Part shown: positions 1 through 11,080 of the stretch, piece by piece
Layout of the letters: each line of letters opens with the position of its first letter
Position numbering within the stretch: the stretch's first letter is position 1
Assembly: GCA_008973525.1 (NCBI GenBank)
Contig: WACJ01000008.1
Coordinates: 1,302,001 to 1,366,000 of the forward strand
Origin: Stenopsyche tienmushanensis
Taxonomy: Eukaryota > Arthropoda > Insecta > Trichoptera > Stenopsychidae
Length of the DNA stretch: 64,000 bases
Direction of reading: 5' to 3'
Notes under the pieces: generated by a model
Told to the model about the DNA's origin: nothing
The model's database searches: none
Seen by the model: only the letters and a program-made list of their open reading frames with translations
Position numbers and translations under genes: made by a program

Positions 1-9
1 AGTCCATAT

Positions 10-81
10 GGGGATATAGCTCAGTGGTAGAGCATTCGACTGCAGATCGAGAGGTCCCCGGTTCAAACCCGGGTGTCCCCT
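10..81 (+). tRNA. tRNA-Cys (anticodon GCA)
   Basis: A complete cloverleaf can be folded by eye. The acceptor stem pairs GGGGATA (10-16) with TGTCCCC (74-80), with one T-G pair, and T81 is the discriminator base. The D arm is GCTC/GAGC around AGTGGTA. The anticodon stem pairs 35-39 with 47-51 and encloses the loop CTGCAGA, whose anticodon GCA (42-44) reads UGC/UGU cysteine codons. The T arm is CCCGG/CCGGG around TTCAAAC. There is no intron and no encoded CCA, as expected for a eukaryotic nuclear tRNA. The D-arm and T-arm sequences also serve as the internal A and B boxes for RNA polymerase III. It looks intact and functional. Confidence 0.96.
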
Positions 82-89
82 GTTTATAA

Positions 90-95
90 TTTTTT
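90..95 (+). terminator. RNA polymerase III terminator of the tRNA gene
   Basis: A run of six T residues starts 9 bases after the end of the mature tRNA. RNA polymerase III stops at such runs, so the primary transcript would carry a short 3' trailer. Confidence 0.8.
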
Positions 96-823
96 GAATT
101 TATTTTACTAAATAATCACCAAAATTATGGTTGCAAAATTGACGTTCAGAGATCTTATTTATACATAGATTTAATTTATATATTGAATACTTGACGATTC
201 CATTCGAATTTTTGAGAATTTCAAAACAATACTGATTTATTTTCATAATTTATTCTATACAGTGATGTTAAATAACTCTACTATATTTGATCATAGAATT
301 TAAATCCATTCCGAAACAATTTTGATATAAGACGGTCAAACCGCATCAAATCAGGGTTCAAAGATCAACCACAAGATCGGGATATAATTTATCATATTGG
401 CACATACAAATAGCCTTTGATTACTAAGCATTCAAAACATTGCAGATTTAACTATTTCAAAGCCTATTTACAACTAAGAAATAACTCATGTGTACTGCAT
501 AAATTTGAATACCGCTTACTGTCAGTATAGCTTTAAAAAGGCTTAATCCCACCAATTAACAAGGATTTTTTCCGCCGTTATCAAGTATCATACAAGGAGC
601 TATTAAAACAAGATCAAAGCCATTGATAATCGCATTAAATACTAATTAAGCCTCAACAATACAAGTAAATGTTGATTTAATTCGAGATACCATAGCAATG
701 ACTTCAACACCAATGAAAGTGACTTTTCAGCACGCTAAATTAAGATTATTCATTTTTTTACATTACAATTTAAACCCCTTTTTTTAAATACATTATTAAT
801 ATACGTACAAATCCACTTCTGTC
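96..823. other. AT-rich intergenic stretch, no gene seen
   Basis: No open frame with recognisable similarity and no repeat shared with the rest of the window was seen here. It separates the tRNA gene from the first transposon fragment. Confidence 0.5.
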
Positions 824-1192
824 AAGACCGTCGCAGCGTGTATGAATCTTGTACATAAATAAATAAACACTGTCGATAGTACACACTATTCGGCCATTTA
901 TTCAAGTAAACATAAACAATGCACTTGAAATGGATTCATTTCATTATTAGTCAATAAATTTGGGTTAATAATCTATTCAATCGTACAAAGTACGCAGCAT
1001 ACTCTCTCCGTTTCAGTCCCCCATTCATAATCTCCGACCTGCAAGATACTCTCTCCGTGTCTGTTTCTCTCCAAACTCAACGTATAAGACACTCTCCGTC
1101 TCTGTCTGTCTCCGAGCTCAACGTGTAAAAATGCTCTTTCTAAATCACTGGAATTCGGACACAACTCTTTGTCTTACTTCTTTAAGGGGTAA
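824..1192. mobile_element. piggyBac-like element, terminal half (family pB-1)
   Basis: This block shares its order of motifs with the complete element at 43177-43679: the CGCAGCG segment, then AAATAAATAAACACTGTCGA, a stretch with TTTGGGTTAAT, CTCTCCGTCTCTGTCT-type pyrimidine runs, and the terminal inverted repeat read as AATGCTCTTTCTAAATCACT. The right end should be GGTTAA but reads GGGTAA here, so the TTAA target site is mutated. The left end of the element is missing. No transposase sequence is present. The short frames at 973-1164 (-) and 1131-1412 (+) only overlap this terminal repeat. Confidence 0.65.
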
Positions 1193-3305
1193 ATATGCTT
1201 TTACTCGTTTTAAGGAATTCATTTTTTGCCTAAAACCCGGGTCTTCAAGACCGGCTTTTGAAAACCGACAAGCCCTAGTTGTGATGATTCAAGAAGAAAT
1301 TTTTCAATCAGGAGAATTGCTAAAAAAAAAGATAATTTCTATCAATCGGGCGCATTATACCCTTAGAAGATATCAAGTAGCTTGGATTTTAAAGAGCAAT
1401 ATCTACTACTAGTCCAAAATAAATCATTGTCTCACGAATCCTCAGTTGGAAGCAAAATTGAATAAAATCAGATCATCTAATGTTTCGATGTCTAATCGAA
1501 AATCGACGAAAAATTAATTAAAGAGATGCTTCAAAAAAATGCAGTACTAAGGAGAAATCGCTCATTTCAGCAAGATAATGAGCCCAAACACACTTTCAAT
1601 CTCTGTATTATTATTTTTTTTAACGCAGAAAGAACAATCTTGTATTTTTTTAAAAATGTACTGGTCCCCACAAATACTATCTAAAAGCAAAAAAACCTTT
1701 TTTATTTGTATAAATATGCTCAGGAATGACTTACAAGTATACTGAAGAAATTTTTAATAGTATTATTTGGTTAAATTCTTACAAAAACTGCCAAAAATAC
1801 AAAAAGGTTAACATTTAAATGAAAAAGCAATGTTTGAAAAAACATTGAGATGTACTAAATTTTTTCAAGGAATATTAAACATTTCCAAACTTTTTATCGG
1901 TGGTGTATGTATATATAAGGAATAATGGAAATATACACTTTGGTCGTGGAATTATGGTTTTAACGTAGATTGAAAATCTGTTTTCTTTGTTATAAATGGA
2001 TCGATGTAGATTTTACAGAAACTCGTGGACAAATCATATAGATGATTACCAAAGCCCTTGGGGGGCAATTCAATTGGAATAATTTTATACCGATATTATT
2101 GGTATATAAAGTTATAATACACAAAGAAAGTATACTGAAATTTAAATTATTTTTATACATAAAATACACAAAAGCTCTGTGGCTTGGTATTTGAAAAGGT
2201 ACATAGGGTTGTAGCTTTACACGTCGCCAAGGTAACGAAAACGCTTCCACCCCCTGCGACCTTGTAGGCTTTCGACTGTGAAATTGACAATCAAGCGGGT
2301 CGAAACAGGAATCCAAAGAACCCATTTTTATCTGCATTTAGTAGCATTGCGATGCCTTAATGAAATCGCATTCATCACACATTTGAATTATTATTTATAA
2401 CTGTCGATTTTCAAGCGTTCTATTTGCACAATTTGCGATTATTTTTAAGTGGGGTTGCGAGTCGCCGTTCTCGGCGGAGACGTCGCATGTAGGGCCCCGT
2501 TGGGATGCGAAAACTGTGACCTTTTCTTTATTGCACCCGTAAAGTGAGCGTGTTGCTATGGAAAATAAGAGCTGCTTTTCTTTCGGGAAAATTATTTGGC
2601 CGTAAGCTGATTTTCATTTGATATTCGCCCTCCACTGGGCCCTGGAACATAATGGCAGTATAAAACTTGTACGTTTCATATCCTGTGGGACTCTTGTCTA
2701 GGAGCGCCGAGACCGAAACGATAAAATTCCAAAAATAAACAAGAGCTGTTCTTGATCCACAATGCCGAAAAAACAGCCCTCGCTTTTATTCCACTGCTGC
2801 TTTTATTATTTTTCTTTTGAAAGAAAACATACCCTAGATGGCGGGGCGCTTTAAACATTGTAATATAATTCAATGGACTTATTCAACGCCAGATCGACAC
2901 ATCGCCCCACCGATGTAAGTATAAAAATTAGCTCATGCGTAACTCGACAAACCTTCAAATTAAAAAAAAGTAATCATTTCTCGGATGCGAATCCGTAGAG
3001 CTTCAAATTCTCTCATTTATTCCAGCCTCGTATTCAACATGACATTTAATGAGTGGATTTGTATATTTGCAAAACGTGATCAAGTACTCATCACATGAAA
3101 GCTGCAAACTTTGAATTCCGTCCCGCAGACGATGAAGATTTAATAAGAAGCCTTCAGCATTGCTTATTAAAATTACTGTGCTTTTGAAAAATTCCCTCAT
3201 ATGAGTTCCGTTATATAACGAAATTTTTCTTACATTAAAGCCGTATTTCGCAACGTTTTGGATATCATATGTCACTACTGAATTAATATTAAGCGTTTGA
3301 AAAAA
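1193..3305. other. Gene-free stretch
   Basis: No frame resembles a known protein. The frame 1131-1412 (+) starts inside the piggyBac terminus and runs into unrelated AT-rich DNA. The frames at 1990-2337, 2676-2873 and 3003-3275 (all minus) have no recognisable domain. About 2440-2660 has a higher GC content and more varied sequence than its surroundings, but nothing identifies it. Confidence 0.45.
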
Positions 3306-3655
3306 TGCGATAATCTAATATATAAAAATGAATTGGGTTTTGTTCGTTCGAAATGCGCTGCCATATCGTTCATCAGATTACAATAAAACTTCGTCCATTT
3401 ATTGCTACGGATTCCGCGGGTAACATAGACATAGTCTAATATATAAAATGTAATGTTTGTTTGTCCGTATTTAATGCGCTGCCATACCGTTCATTCGATT
3501 GTAATAAAACTTTGCCAACTTATTTTTTACACTTTCTCAAATAATATAGTTACAGTACAATTAACTTAGAGTAGATTTTACATATAAAATCAATGTTTGT
3601 ATGTTTGTTCATATTTATAATAAAACCAACAAACGATATTTATAGAATTATTACT
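3306..3655 (+). repeat. Dispersed repeat with tandem subunits, Helitron-like start (copy 1)
   Basis: Three related subunits follow one another, each starting near TAATATATAAAA. The first two continue with GTTTGTTCG or GTTTGTCCG-like text, ATGCGCTGCCATA, CCGTTCAT and AATAAAACTT. The same order recurs at 19234-19560, and one subunit recurs at 28652-28760. A TCTAATATATAAAAATG-type start with GTTTGTTTGTCCG behind it resembles the 5' ends of many insect Helitrons, but no Rep/helicase protein and no clear CTRR end are visible. That class assignment is inference. The repeat itself is directly seen. It abuts the Tigger pseudogene on its right. Confidence 0.6.
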
Positions 3656-3699
3656 CAGTCTTTCATCAGCACTATCACTTATAATTCAATATGTTTTTT

Positions 3700-4376
3700 T
3701 TTTCTTTTTTGAGATCGGTTGTGGGCTTTCATCATCACAAATCTGGAGTATTTTTTGTTTTAGCCTTCAAAATTTCGGTAATAAGCAATTGTCTGCTTTT
3801 GGCGTATATATCTTAACGTATTTCACTATAAGGTTCCAAAATCTATTGTAATTCTCTCTTGAATTTTAAACTTCTTTCCATTATGGGATCATTTTCTATT
3901 AAAACTATATCTAATTTAATAGTCAATTATAAGCCTTCATTGATTGTTTTTAATTTGAAACATGTAGCTACTTCGCTGAAACTGCTTTCTGAGTCATTAA
4001 TTGTGATAGATTCATTTAATATTTCGATTAATTCGTCTTCGTTCAACGAATGGTCCTCTAATATTTCTTAGATGTCATGAATATCCATGTCATCAAAACT
4101 TTATCCACCAATATTACGACAAATGTTTATTGTCCTTTGGTATCATCTTCTATTGATAATAAAACATTTTCTCCAGAGACTACTTCTGACTATAGCTATT
4201 TTCAGCAAGCATTTAAAGTGGATTGTTTTATTTCTTTAATATCGACACAATTTCGAATAGAGTTTTTTTCCAGGTTAAAGTGTTAAATTTTCATCTTGAT
4301 CAATGTATCCTAATATTTTTTCAAACGTTCGACGAATATAATATGCTTTTAATATTGAAATTTTGAAGTGATTCAT
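3700..4376 (-). pseudogene. Tigger/pogo-type DDE transposase, C-terminal relic
   Basis: On the minus strand several blocks in transposase order can be read through frameshifts and stops: ILKAYYIRRTFEKILGYIDQ (near 4365-4310), then IKEIKQSTLNACWK (about 4240-4199), EILEDHSLNEDELIEIL (about 4065-4013), and MERSLKFKREL followed by ILEPYSEIR (about 3883-3814). Tigger/CENP-B-like transposases carry the same order after the catalytic core: an ATFKAYY-RRTF block, a STLNACWKKLWP block, an acidic helix, then an MERSLKFKRE segment. The catalytic core and the N-terminal DNA-binding domains are missing. The element would have cut and pasted itself at TA sites; this copy is dead. The plus-strand frames 3859-4071 and 4077-4286 are its antisense shadows. 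Confidence 0.72.
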
Positions 4377-4385
4377 GTAGATCTA

Positions 4386-6161
4386 GAAACATGCGTGAAT
4401 GATTTGGTCACATCAAATATAATCTCCAAATATCAATTGATTGATTGATTCATAAATTTATGCATATACATGAATTTATTGATTGTACATGAACATTTAA
4501 GACGTATTAATTCTGCAATGGAATGCTTCCTTTTACTAAACCTTAATTTAAGTCAAAATGAACGATGCAGATCACTAAACTATTTCGTTTTTCAAATACA
4601 GATCGTATGTGCGTTAATAAAGTCGACGTTGAAAATGTCACAACGCAAAATTGCGGCATTAAATCGATTCATTGTTTATGACAATATAAATAGAACAATT
4701 GTTTGCGTTATAACCTCGACCCCAATGATTCAACATACGACCCAATTTAAAATTTGTGCTTTCGACTTTTTGCCAGAATTGTATGGAAAAAATACATTGG
4801 GAAATATTTTAAGGATTGCAGAGCACGTAATTTTCTTGCTTTACGTATTGCTTATTTCCAGTGTTTATGTGATAATTATACACTGACAGAAAAAAAACTA
4901 AAGGCTGCTAATTGGACGAAATTCATAAAACGTATGAATAATACAGAATTCAGCATGAATATTTAACAAAGCTCCCGAAGAATAAATCACTTCGATTTGC
5001 TTAACAATGGAAGACTGGGCCGTTCCATGAACCGAATGCAAAGTATTTCAAACTCCTAATCAGTGTTTTTATTGCTGCATTGCGTGTCGCCTCCGCGAGC
5101 AATGCGTTTCTATTAAAGAACCGACATATTTATCAATATATCGGTCAAAATATAATTTTGTGCTAATTTCGCAACATAATTCAATTCTGCGAAAGTCCTT
5201 TTTTGCATCTGGTGTACCTTTAATGAGATCGCTCTAGGGAATGAGACGTCCCTGCTAAGAAAGGAGGGTAAACGAGGGACTCTTGTAACTGAATAAGATG
5301 ATATTTTATAGCGAGGTCGTTTTTTCTACTTAAAATCTAAGTGTGAGTCAAGCAAGGTTGATCTTCGGTCACGGTTAAGTTACAGGCTTTTAGGGACGAG
5401 ACGGAAAAATGTGGGTTATCATGAAAATAAGCTATGCAAGAAGAGCTTCGTAATTTTAAGAGAGAAATAATGTAAAGAATGTGGTATATGGGATACATCT
5501 TTTTATTAAAATAAAGGAACTGAAGTCTCTTCGAGGGCAGCGAAGAAAATGTACACCCTCTGGCACAATAAGAGGCATCTTTATATACATATATATATAT
5601 TAGAGTTTTTGAGATATATAATGTATTTTACTAAATAATTTCAATAATACAAAACATACTTAAATGATTTATATAAATAATAAATTAATTAAATCATGTA
5701 ACATAGATTTTTTCCAAGACATGTAATCATTCTAAAGCGAGCACATCAATACACTTTATTTATTTCTTAAATTATGTGCTCGATGTCTTGGTCGTTGCGA
5801 CTTGGAGGTCGCGTTGTTCGCACGCCAACCCGCAATTGAGAGCATATTGGCGTGATGCGTGATCGATTGACCTCAAATGCGGCGCAATTCATAACAATGG
5901 TCCCGACCCACGAGTCGGTTACGATGAACGACAGAACACGTTTATGACTTAATTATCTTGGTTATGGAAGTCGAAATAAGGCAGGTGATCAATAAAATGT
6001 CGAACAATCGAATATATTATTTTTTTTATACAAGGGTAAACGCTTTGTGTGAGCATCTTCTTGAACTCAAAGAGGTCCTTTTTGAAAATCTGCTGCTATT
6101 TTGACAGTTAGCGCCTTTTGATTATTGATAATTTGCCGCTGATTAGATGGAACCTCATGGG
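4386..6161. other. No recognised gene; contains an unassigned 138-codon frame and an AT repeat
   Basis: The longest unassigned frame of the window runs 4470-4886 (+). It is 138 codons, with a hydrophobic end (about residues 118-138) and no domain I recognise; a second frame overlaps it at 4754-4966. Both may be chance. A short (AT)n microsatellite lies near 5580-5602. The stretch 5750-5960 has clearly higher GC and complexity (for example GCACGCCAACCCGCAATTGA) but no reading frame, and may be regulatory. Confidence 0.4.
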
Positions 6162-6825
6162 TAGGGAATCCAATCCCGGACAGTTTTAGGTGCTCATGAA
6201 TCCCGGGATTAGTAAACGTAATCCCGAAAAAATCGGGATTGAATTTTTATCTAACAGAAATCGTATGCCTCACCAGCACGATGAAGGCTACTAAATTGAG
6301 ACTTTTTCGCCGAAATCTGGACGTTAAAAAATAGTGGCGTAACTACTAATTGGCGAGCTTAGGCGACGCCTAGGGGCAGTGACTGTCTAATCTATATGTA
6401 TACATATACAAAATACATATATGTTTTTCAAATGGTTATATTACCCTTTCCCTACCGGTGATGTATTTACTACACGTCGACTCTAATAATGGGAATATCG
6501 ATATGAAATATAATAGATACGGGGTTCAGAATTTTTTTATTCCTCCGTAATATCATTGCGAATCGCACCAAATTATTATAGTATATAAGTAATCATCTGC
6601 GGCGACGGAAATAAATAATTTGTCGGGAAATCGGGAATTTTGCGAGATTTAGTCCGTGTTTCAGCAGAAAGGAATTTTATCTTTTCTTAAATAAATAAAA
6701 TTTTTTCGCCTTTAAATATTTTTTAATATTAAACAAATTGGCTTATTTGTAATTTTTGATAAAATTTATCAATGTAATTTCTTAAGCTATTGAAAATCTC
6801 GATCCCGGGATGGTCTAAGGTCTAA
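6162..6825 (+). mobile_element. hAT-1 family, internally deleted copy
   Basis: The left end is the TIR TAGGGAATCCAATCCCGG, the same as in the copies at 13738, 33334 and 39264. The body follows the family: GTGCTCATGAATCCCGGGAT, a GGCGTAACTACTAATTGGCG segment, ACCGGTGATGTATTTACTAC, and CAGCAGAAAGGAATTTTATC. The sequence then jumps directly to TTTTCTTAAATAAATAAAAT, so the transposase C-terminus kept at 33832-34074 has been deleted. Near 6805 the subterminal CGATCCCGGGATGGTCTAA is present, but the outer right TIR is degraded. The 8-bp target duplication cannot be confirmed. Confidence 0.8.
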
Positions 6826-7277
6826 TCACTACTCCTTTGCAGAAATCTATCGATAGGATATAATTTCCCAGGATTTCTCTCCACGTTTCAAAACTAAACG
6901 TTGATCAGAAAGATAATAAAAAAATCAAAGATAAATAAAAAATGTGAAGAAATATCCTGAATTTAACAACTGTCTTTTCGTTTTTTGGCCATCTTCTTTA
7001 TCTATGACGTCTATTATCTAATTCAATACTAAAAGGAATCGTATGGGACCAGGACGTAACAAAGCAAGCTTTTACAACTGTAAATATTTTTATGAACCCA
7101 TTAAATACCGCTACGTATTAGAAAGGTTAGACAAAAAACGTGAATTTTCTAAAATATCATAAACTCCAAATGTAAAATGTTGAATGAGTTGGGATTATTT
7201 TGAAAATGGTTTATCTAAAAATCACTAAATCTTTTATATCCTTGTCCATTCTAATAATATGTTCCGTGGATCATCTC
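6826..7277. other. No gene seen
   Basis: AT-rich sequence without recognisable frames or repeats separates two hAT elements. Confidence 0.45.
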
Positions 7278-7444
7278 CAGAGACGGATTATCGTATAAGC
7301 ATATTAGGCACGTGCCTAGAGGCTCGCAATCTTGAGGATTCCCAAGCTTGGCCTAGTTAAATGTGTCTACGTGCGCAGTAAATGCATAAGGACCCCAGAG
7401 ACAGTAAGTGCCTAGGGATCCCAGAAGGTCTTAATCCGCTTGTG
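7278..7444. mobile_element. Short hAT-type MITE (167 bp)
   Basis: The ends are imperfect inverted repeats: CAGAGACGGATTATCG on the left and, read from the right, CACAAGCGGATTAAGA. Both arms also carry a CTAGGCAC or TTAGGCAC block with GTGCCTAG. CAG(A/T)GGCGGATTA ends followed by such palindromic blocks are typical of small non-autonomous hAT elements in arthropods. The flanking octamers ATCATCTC (7270-7277) and ATCCCTTC (7445-7452) agree at 6 of 8 positions, as an old 8-bp target duplication would. No coding sequence is present. Confidence 0.62.
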
Positions 7445-8559
7445 ATCCCTTCTATAAATTTTCTGCAGTAAATTTCAATCAACATTTGGAAATAATTTTT
7501 GGAGCTAATCTAATTTAGTTTCCCAGATAACTGTGTAAGATACGTTCATAAATCTTCGAGCTTTTTCGCTTTTGAAGCATCAAACATAATGCCGTTTTAA
7601 ATCATTTATCATTTCAGGAGTACTTCTAATATAAAAGCTAATTTCGCTTATTCGTTAATGAAATTTTGCATTCAATCGCGTTTATAGGCGCAATTTTTAA
7701 GGCTCAGCAGGTGAATCAATATATACAAAGCGTGAAAATATCCCCCCGAAAAAAAAATCGAGCTCCACGTAGAGTGGAATTATTGAAAATTGAATAAATT
7801 CATGGAATAAAAGCGAATCCCGCGAATTTATTTTGTACATTCTCTGATCAAACGCGTTTGAACGTATCAGCGTTATGATGATACATTTTTTGTTCGTACA
7901 TTTTACCCTCGTAAAACAAGGGCATGAAATAGACGGGAGTGGAAAAAAATAATAAAATGTCAAAAACTCGAAATGACCGAATAAAAAAACGCGTATTTCC
8001 GCACACATATCAGGAAAATTCGCATCGAGAAGTATGTGCGTTTTCTATTTGTTCCGAGCGGTGTTTAAGGAAGAGTGAGAATGAAATGGTGTTTGTTCAT
8101 GAAGTACGATGTCGGAACTTTCATTGTTTTATGGTTTTTATATTTGCTTAATCCTGATTACACTTGGTTCTGTATAACATTCACTGTGTTTCATTCGCTT
8201 GTATAAATACACACTGTGAAACACGGCCACGCAATGTTTGAAAACTTGAATAATGTATTTCCACTTTTTTTATTCGTTGCACTGATTTGACTTTATAAAA
8301 TTAATGGACGCTTTTTGTACCATGCCGAAATTAAATATCGATTAGCTTCATATGTTGGGCACAATTATGCATATTCATGTTCTCTGAACGGTTGTGCCCT
8401 ATGAAATTTGCTCAATTAAAGATGGAGCACAATTACGAAGGGTGGATTTATACGAATAACAGCCTTATAATTTTATATAAAGAAATATATAGTTTTGGAC
8501 TTTTTGAAATTTTGATTCTTAAGAACAGTATAAAGCCTTAAAAACAATGTATTTTATTC
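7445..8559. other. No gene seen
   Basis: Two overlapping opposite frames (7697-8008 minus, 7939-8151 plus) lack recognisable similarity and look like chance. No repeat shared with other parts of the window was found. Confidence 0.45.
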
Positions 8560-8955
8560 ATTGAAACTAAACTTTAAAAGCTATTTTTCATTGAAATAAC
8601 TCTGCGGAAAGAAAATGAAAAACCAAATCTCTAAGAAAATCTCCCATAGAGATCACCTATCATAACGAATAGAAAAATAAGCCATCTTATTCTTTTTACC
8701 TCAATATAAAAGTTTTTCTTTCGGCCTGTATCAAAATATTCAAATTTCTTTCGTTCACAGTTCTTAGAATCCCAGTGTCTTTGCTTATTTTTTAAAGGAA
8801 TATTTTTAATTGCATCTGTTCATCCAATGGATATTCGATATCCTTTGTCTGTAGAAGCACATTTCATATATTCCATTAAACATCCGTTCATCTTAAATAT
8901 CGATTGCGTAAAAAAAAGTTTAAAAACATTTTTAGATTGCTCAATTTAACATTTG
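8560..8955 (-). repeat. Dispersed repeat A, inverted copy
   Basis: Read on the minus strand, this matches 15762-16180 on the plus strand over roughly 400 bases. Landmarks include GCAATCGATATTTAAGATGA, CCAATGGATATTCGATATCC in reverse, CACTGGGATTCTAAGAACTG and GGTGATCTCTATGGGAGATT. It has no reading frame. Weaker relatives of the last part (GATCTCCA followed by CTTTTCTAG) occur near 22735-22850 and 40930-40975. The class is unknown; it may be part of a non-autonomous element together with repeat B. Confidence 0.72.
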
Positions 8956-9026
8956 ATCTACATTTTTCGTTTGCATAACATCCCATAACGTTGTATTTAT
9001 AAACTTATTGGTGGTCATGATCCTAA

Positions 9027-9200
9027 CAAGTCTACTTTTGAAGCCAAATTTAACCTTTTTAATACTTTTTACACTCGTTATGAATTATTGTGCTTCGTTT
9101 TAAGAAACATTTTTAGAATTTGGCTCAATAGAGATATTGCACAATATTTATTACAGTGTTTAGTGCTGTAATTCTTAGAAAAGGTAATAAATGTTGATTT
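9027..9200 (-). repeat. Dispersed repeat B, inverted copy
   Basis: This segment is the reverse complement of 12541-12720, with few differences. Both contain GGCTCAATAGAGATATTGCA on one strand and the GTGTTTAGTGCTGTAATTCT block. Together with repeat A it forms an A-B unit that is present in the opposite orientation on the right. Similarity stops at about 9200, where unrelated sequence begins, and the mariner-like terminus seen at 12530 is absent here. Confidence 0.75.
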
Positions 9201-9203
9201 CAG

Positions 9204-9480
9204 TCAGCCATTTAATAAGACGCCCGTGTGATAAATTATATGAAAACAGGCTTTAGGAATCTGAATAATTTCATCATCCTCTTTTGTAGCTTCTGTTATT
9301 TTGACGTGAATCTCATCACGGCCAAAAGCATGCTTAACGAATTTGATTGCATGCTTCGTCCTTTGTAATATGTTCTCCAGTGCATTCGTTGTCTGTTTGA
9401 TCTGTTAATATTATAAAATTATATGGCTGTTTAACTTTTTCCAAATTAATTATATCAACTGTAAGCCAAACATGATGTTG
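9204..9480 (-). other. Two unassigned open frames next to a mariner relic
   Basis: On the minus strand one frame is open from 9404 to the stop at 9204-9206 without an ATG, and reads KFVKHAFGRDEIHVKITEAT near its middle. A second frame, open from about 9480 to 9345, contains DIINLEKVKQPYNFIILTDQ. The composition is more protein-like than most chance frames here, with balanced charges and few Lys/Asn runs. I recognise neither. They could be a frameshifted captured exon, a piece of an unknown transposon, or chance. Confidence 0.2.
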
Positions 9481-9489
9481 GTGAACAAA

Positions 9490-10128
9490 GTGTTGGCATC
9501 AGTTTTTGTATGCCAGTATCATAGACCTCTGCCCCTATCTCTTTTTGGATTCCAAGATGTAGTGAAATACCCACATCTCATCCCCCGTCACAATATAATT
9601 CAGAAAAGCTTCTTCTTTCTGTGCAAAACGATTCAAAAATTCACGAGATGAGTGAGCATTCTGGGCACCTATCTCGCACACAACTCCTTGTAACCAAGTT
9701 TTTCGACAAAGGAGACTTGGAGAAATGTTAGGAAATTATTCCTAAATGTCTTTAAGCGTAACACTGTGGTTATTTCGCACTTGTTCTTCAATTTTTTGCA
9801 CAAGTTCGTCAGAAATCACTGATGGTTTTCCACTCCTTGCTTCGTCGTGCTTCCGATGGTTATTCGCGTCGGATCCGATGGATATTGTTCTGTAAAGTCA
9901 AAAAACGGATGACTACGCGAATCCCACATGGACGGGCGATAGCGGGAGCATGCGACGACTTTTCCATCGGAAGAATTTACTATGACTGAACAAAATGGCC
10001 GACACACACGCGAGATCAAACAAACTGATTGTTATCTCTCCTATACTCCAGGTGCGGCAACTTCCAAACAAACAAAAAATCCTCCGGCCTCAGGAGCTTG
10101 TAACCTTACTTTATAGATGACCCTCGTA
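9490..10128 (-). mobile_element. mariner element, internally deleted, with one terminal repeat
   Basis: The high-coordinate end is a mariner-like TIR. Read inward on the minus strand it is TACGAGGGTCATCTATAAAG followed by TAAGG (10128-10104), with TA at the target side. A 5' leader of about 250 bases separates it from the transposase relic at 9850-9495. The opposite TIR is not found; sequence beyond about 9490 does not belong to the element as far as I can see. The TIR differs from that of the mariner-like ends at 12530, 16236 and 34312, so this is a separate lineage. Confidence 0.75.
9495..9850 (-). pseudogene. mariner transposase relic
   Basis: Read on the minus strand, mariner blocks appear in order: DEARSGKPSVISDELVQKIE (about 9846-9790), then RNNHSVTLKDI, EKLGYKELCAR (about 9704-9673), VPRMLTH, FLNRFAQKEEAFLNYIVTGD (about 9640-9585) and EMWVFHYILESKKR (to about 9545). 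The GDE motif carries the first catalytic aspartate of the D,D34D triad. After ESKKR the frame breaks, and a block reading VYDTGIQKLMP (about 9520-9495) resembles the C-terminal end of mariner proteins, so the middle with the other two aspartates has been lost. Stops and frameshifts are frequent. Intact mariner transposases are about 345 residues; roughly a third of that remains. Confidence 0.85.
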
Positions 10129-11080
10129 TCTTCTTTTATTTAAAATAAAGAGAAATACGACAATTTCCTCATTTGTATGACTTAGTATGAGACATATTTT
10201 AATTTAGCATTAATAAACCACCTAAACAAATAAAATCGATCAGTAGACATAAACTTATGCTGTAACATGACAATGCCTAATAATAGCAAATTTATCCGCA
10301 TTGCATTACGAAATATTTATTAGCACAGCCTCTTTATTCACCAGACCCAAATGACACATATCGATGTAACTCTTCCTACATATAGAGTTAATTTACGTTC
10401 TCTTTCGGATAAATCTATTGAAGCTGACAGAGCTTATTAAATTCGAAAAATTCATATAGTACTATCGAATAATATTCGAATGGATACGGACATTTCGACC
10501 GAGATAGAAATTCGAGTCAGCTATTGGGGTCGAAAATTTATTCAAAACTTGTTGACCTTATATTTCTTCCTCATCCGACGGTCTGGAAAATATTATCACA
10601 TTCTTTTTGGAAGTAGGTCAAAACCAATACCTTCCACTTCCTATTAATTCCATATTCCATATAAATTTATTATTACCATTTTGGCAATTCATTATACAGC
10701 CGAACCGCTCGGGGATGATACCATACAACTGTGCTAACAAGAGATTTATTTATAAAGCAACCTAATTGACTCTAAATTAAATCCATCCCCGTTAAAATAA
10801 ATTATGCTGTTGAAATTATATATTGCTGCAAAAAAATACGACTCAATTATCGACACTCGGAAGCAAATTATACCAGTGCATGATATTATACGTATAATAA
10901 ATACGTTAAATACCAATAAATATTCGCGTTACACACCCCCATGAACTCCCTATATTATGATCTCTCAAATGAGGACTAAACTGTAAACGTGGATGTTCAC
11001 TGTCAATAACAACGGCACTTAACTCATGTGCATGTAGTTTACTATCCTTTAATGGCCAATTACTATCTAATCGTGGTACA
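10129..11080. other. No gene seen
   Basis: AT-rich sequence without a recognisable frame or a repeat shared with other parts of the window. Confidence 0.45.

Noticed and set aside
3306..3655. Tandem subunits considered as a satellite array
   Set aside because: There are only about three diverged units, and copies elsewhere have the same order, so this is a dispersed element and not a satellite.
3859..4286. Two plus-strand frames (70 and 69 codons)
   Set aside because: They are antisense to the Tigger transposase relic, which explains the open reading on the opposite strand.
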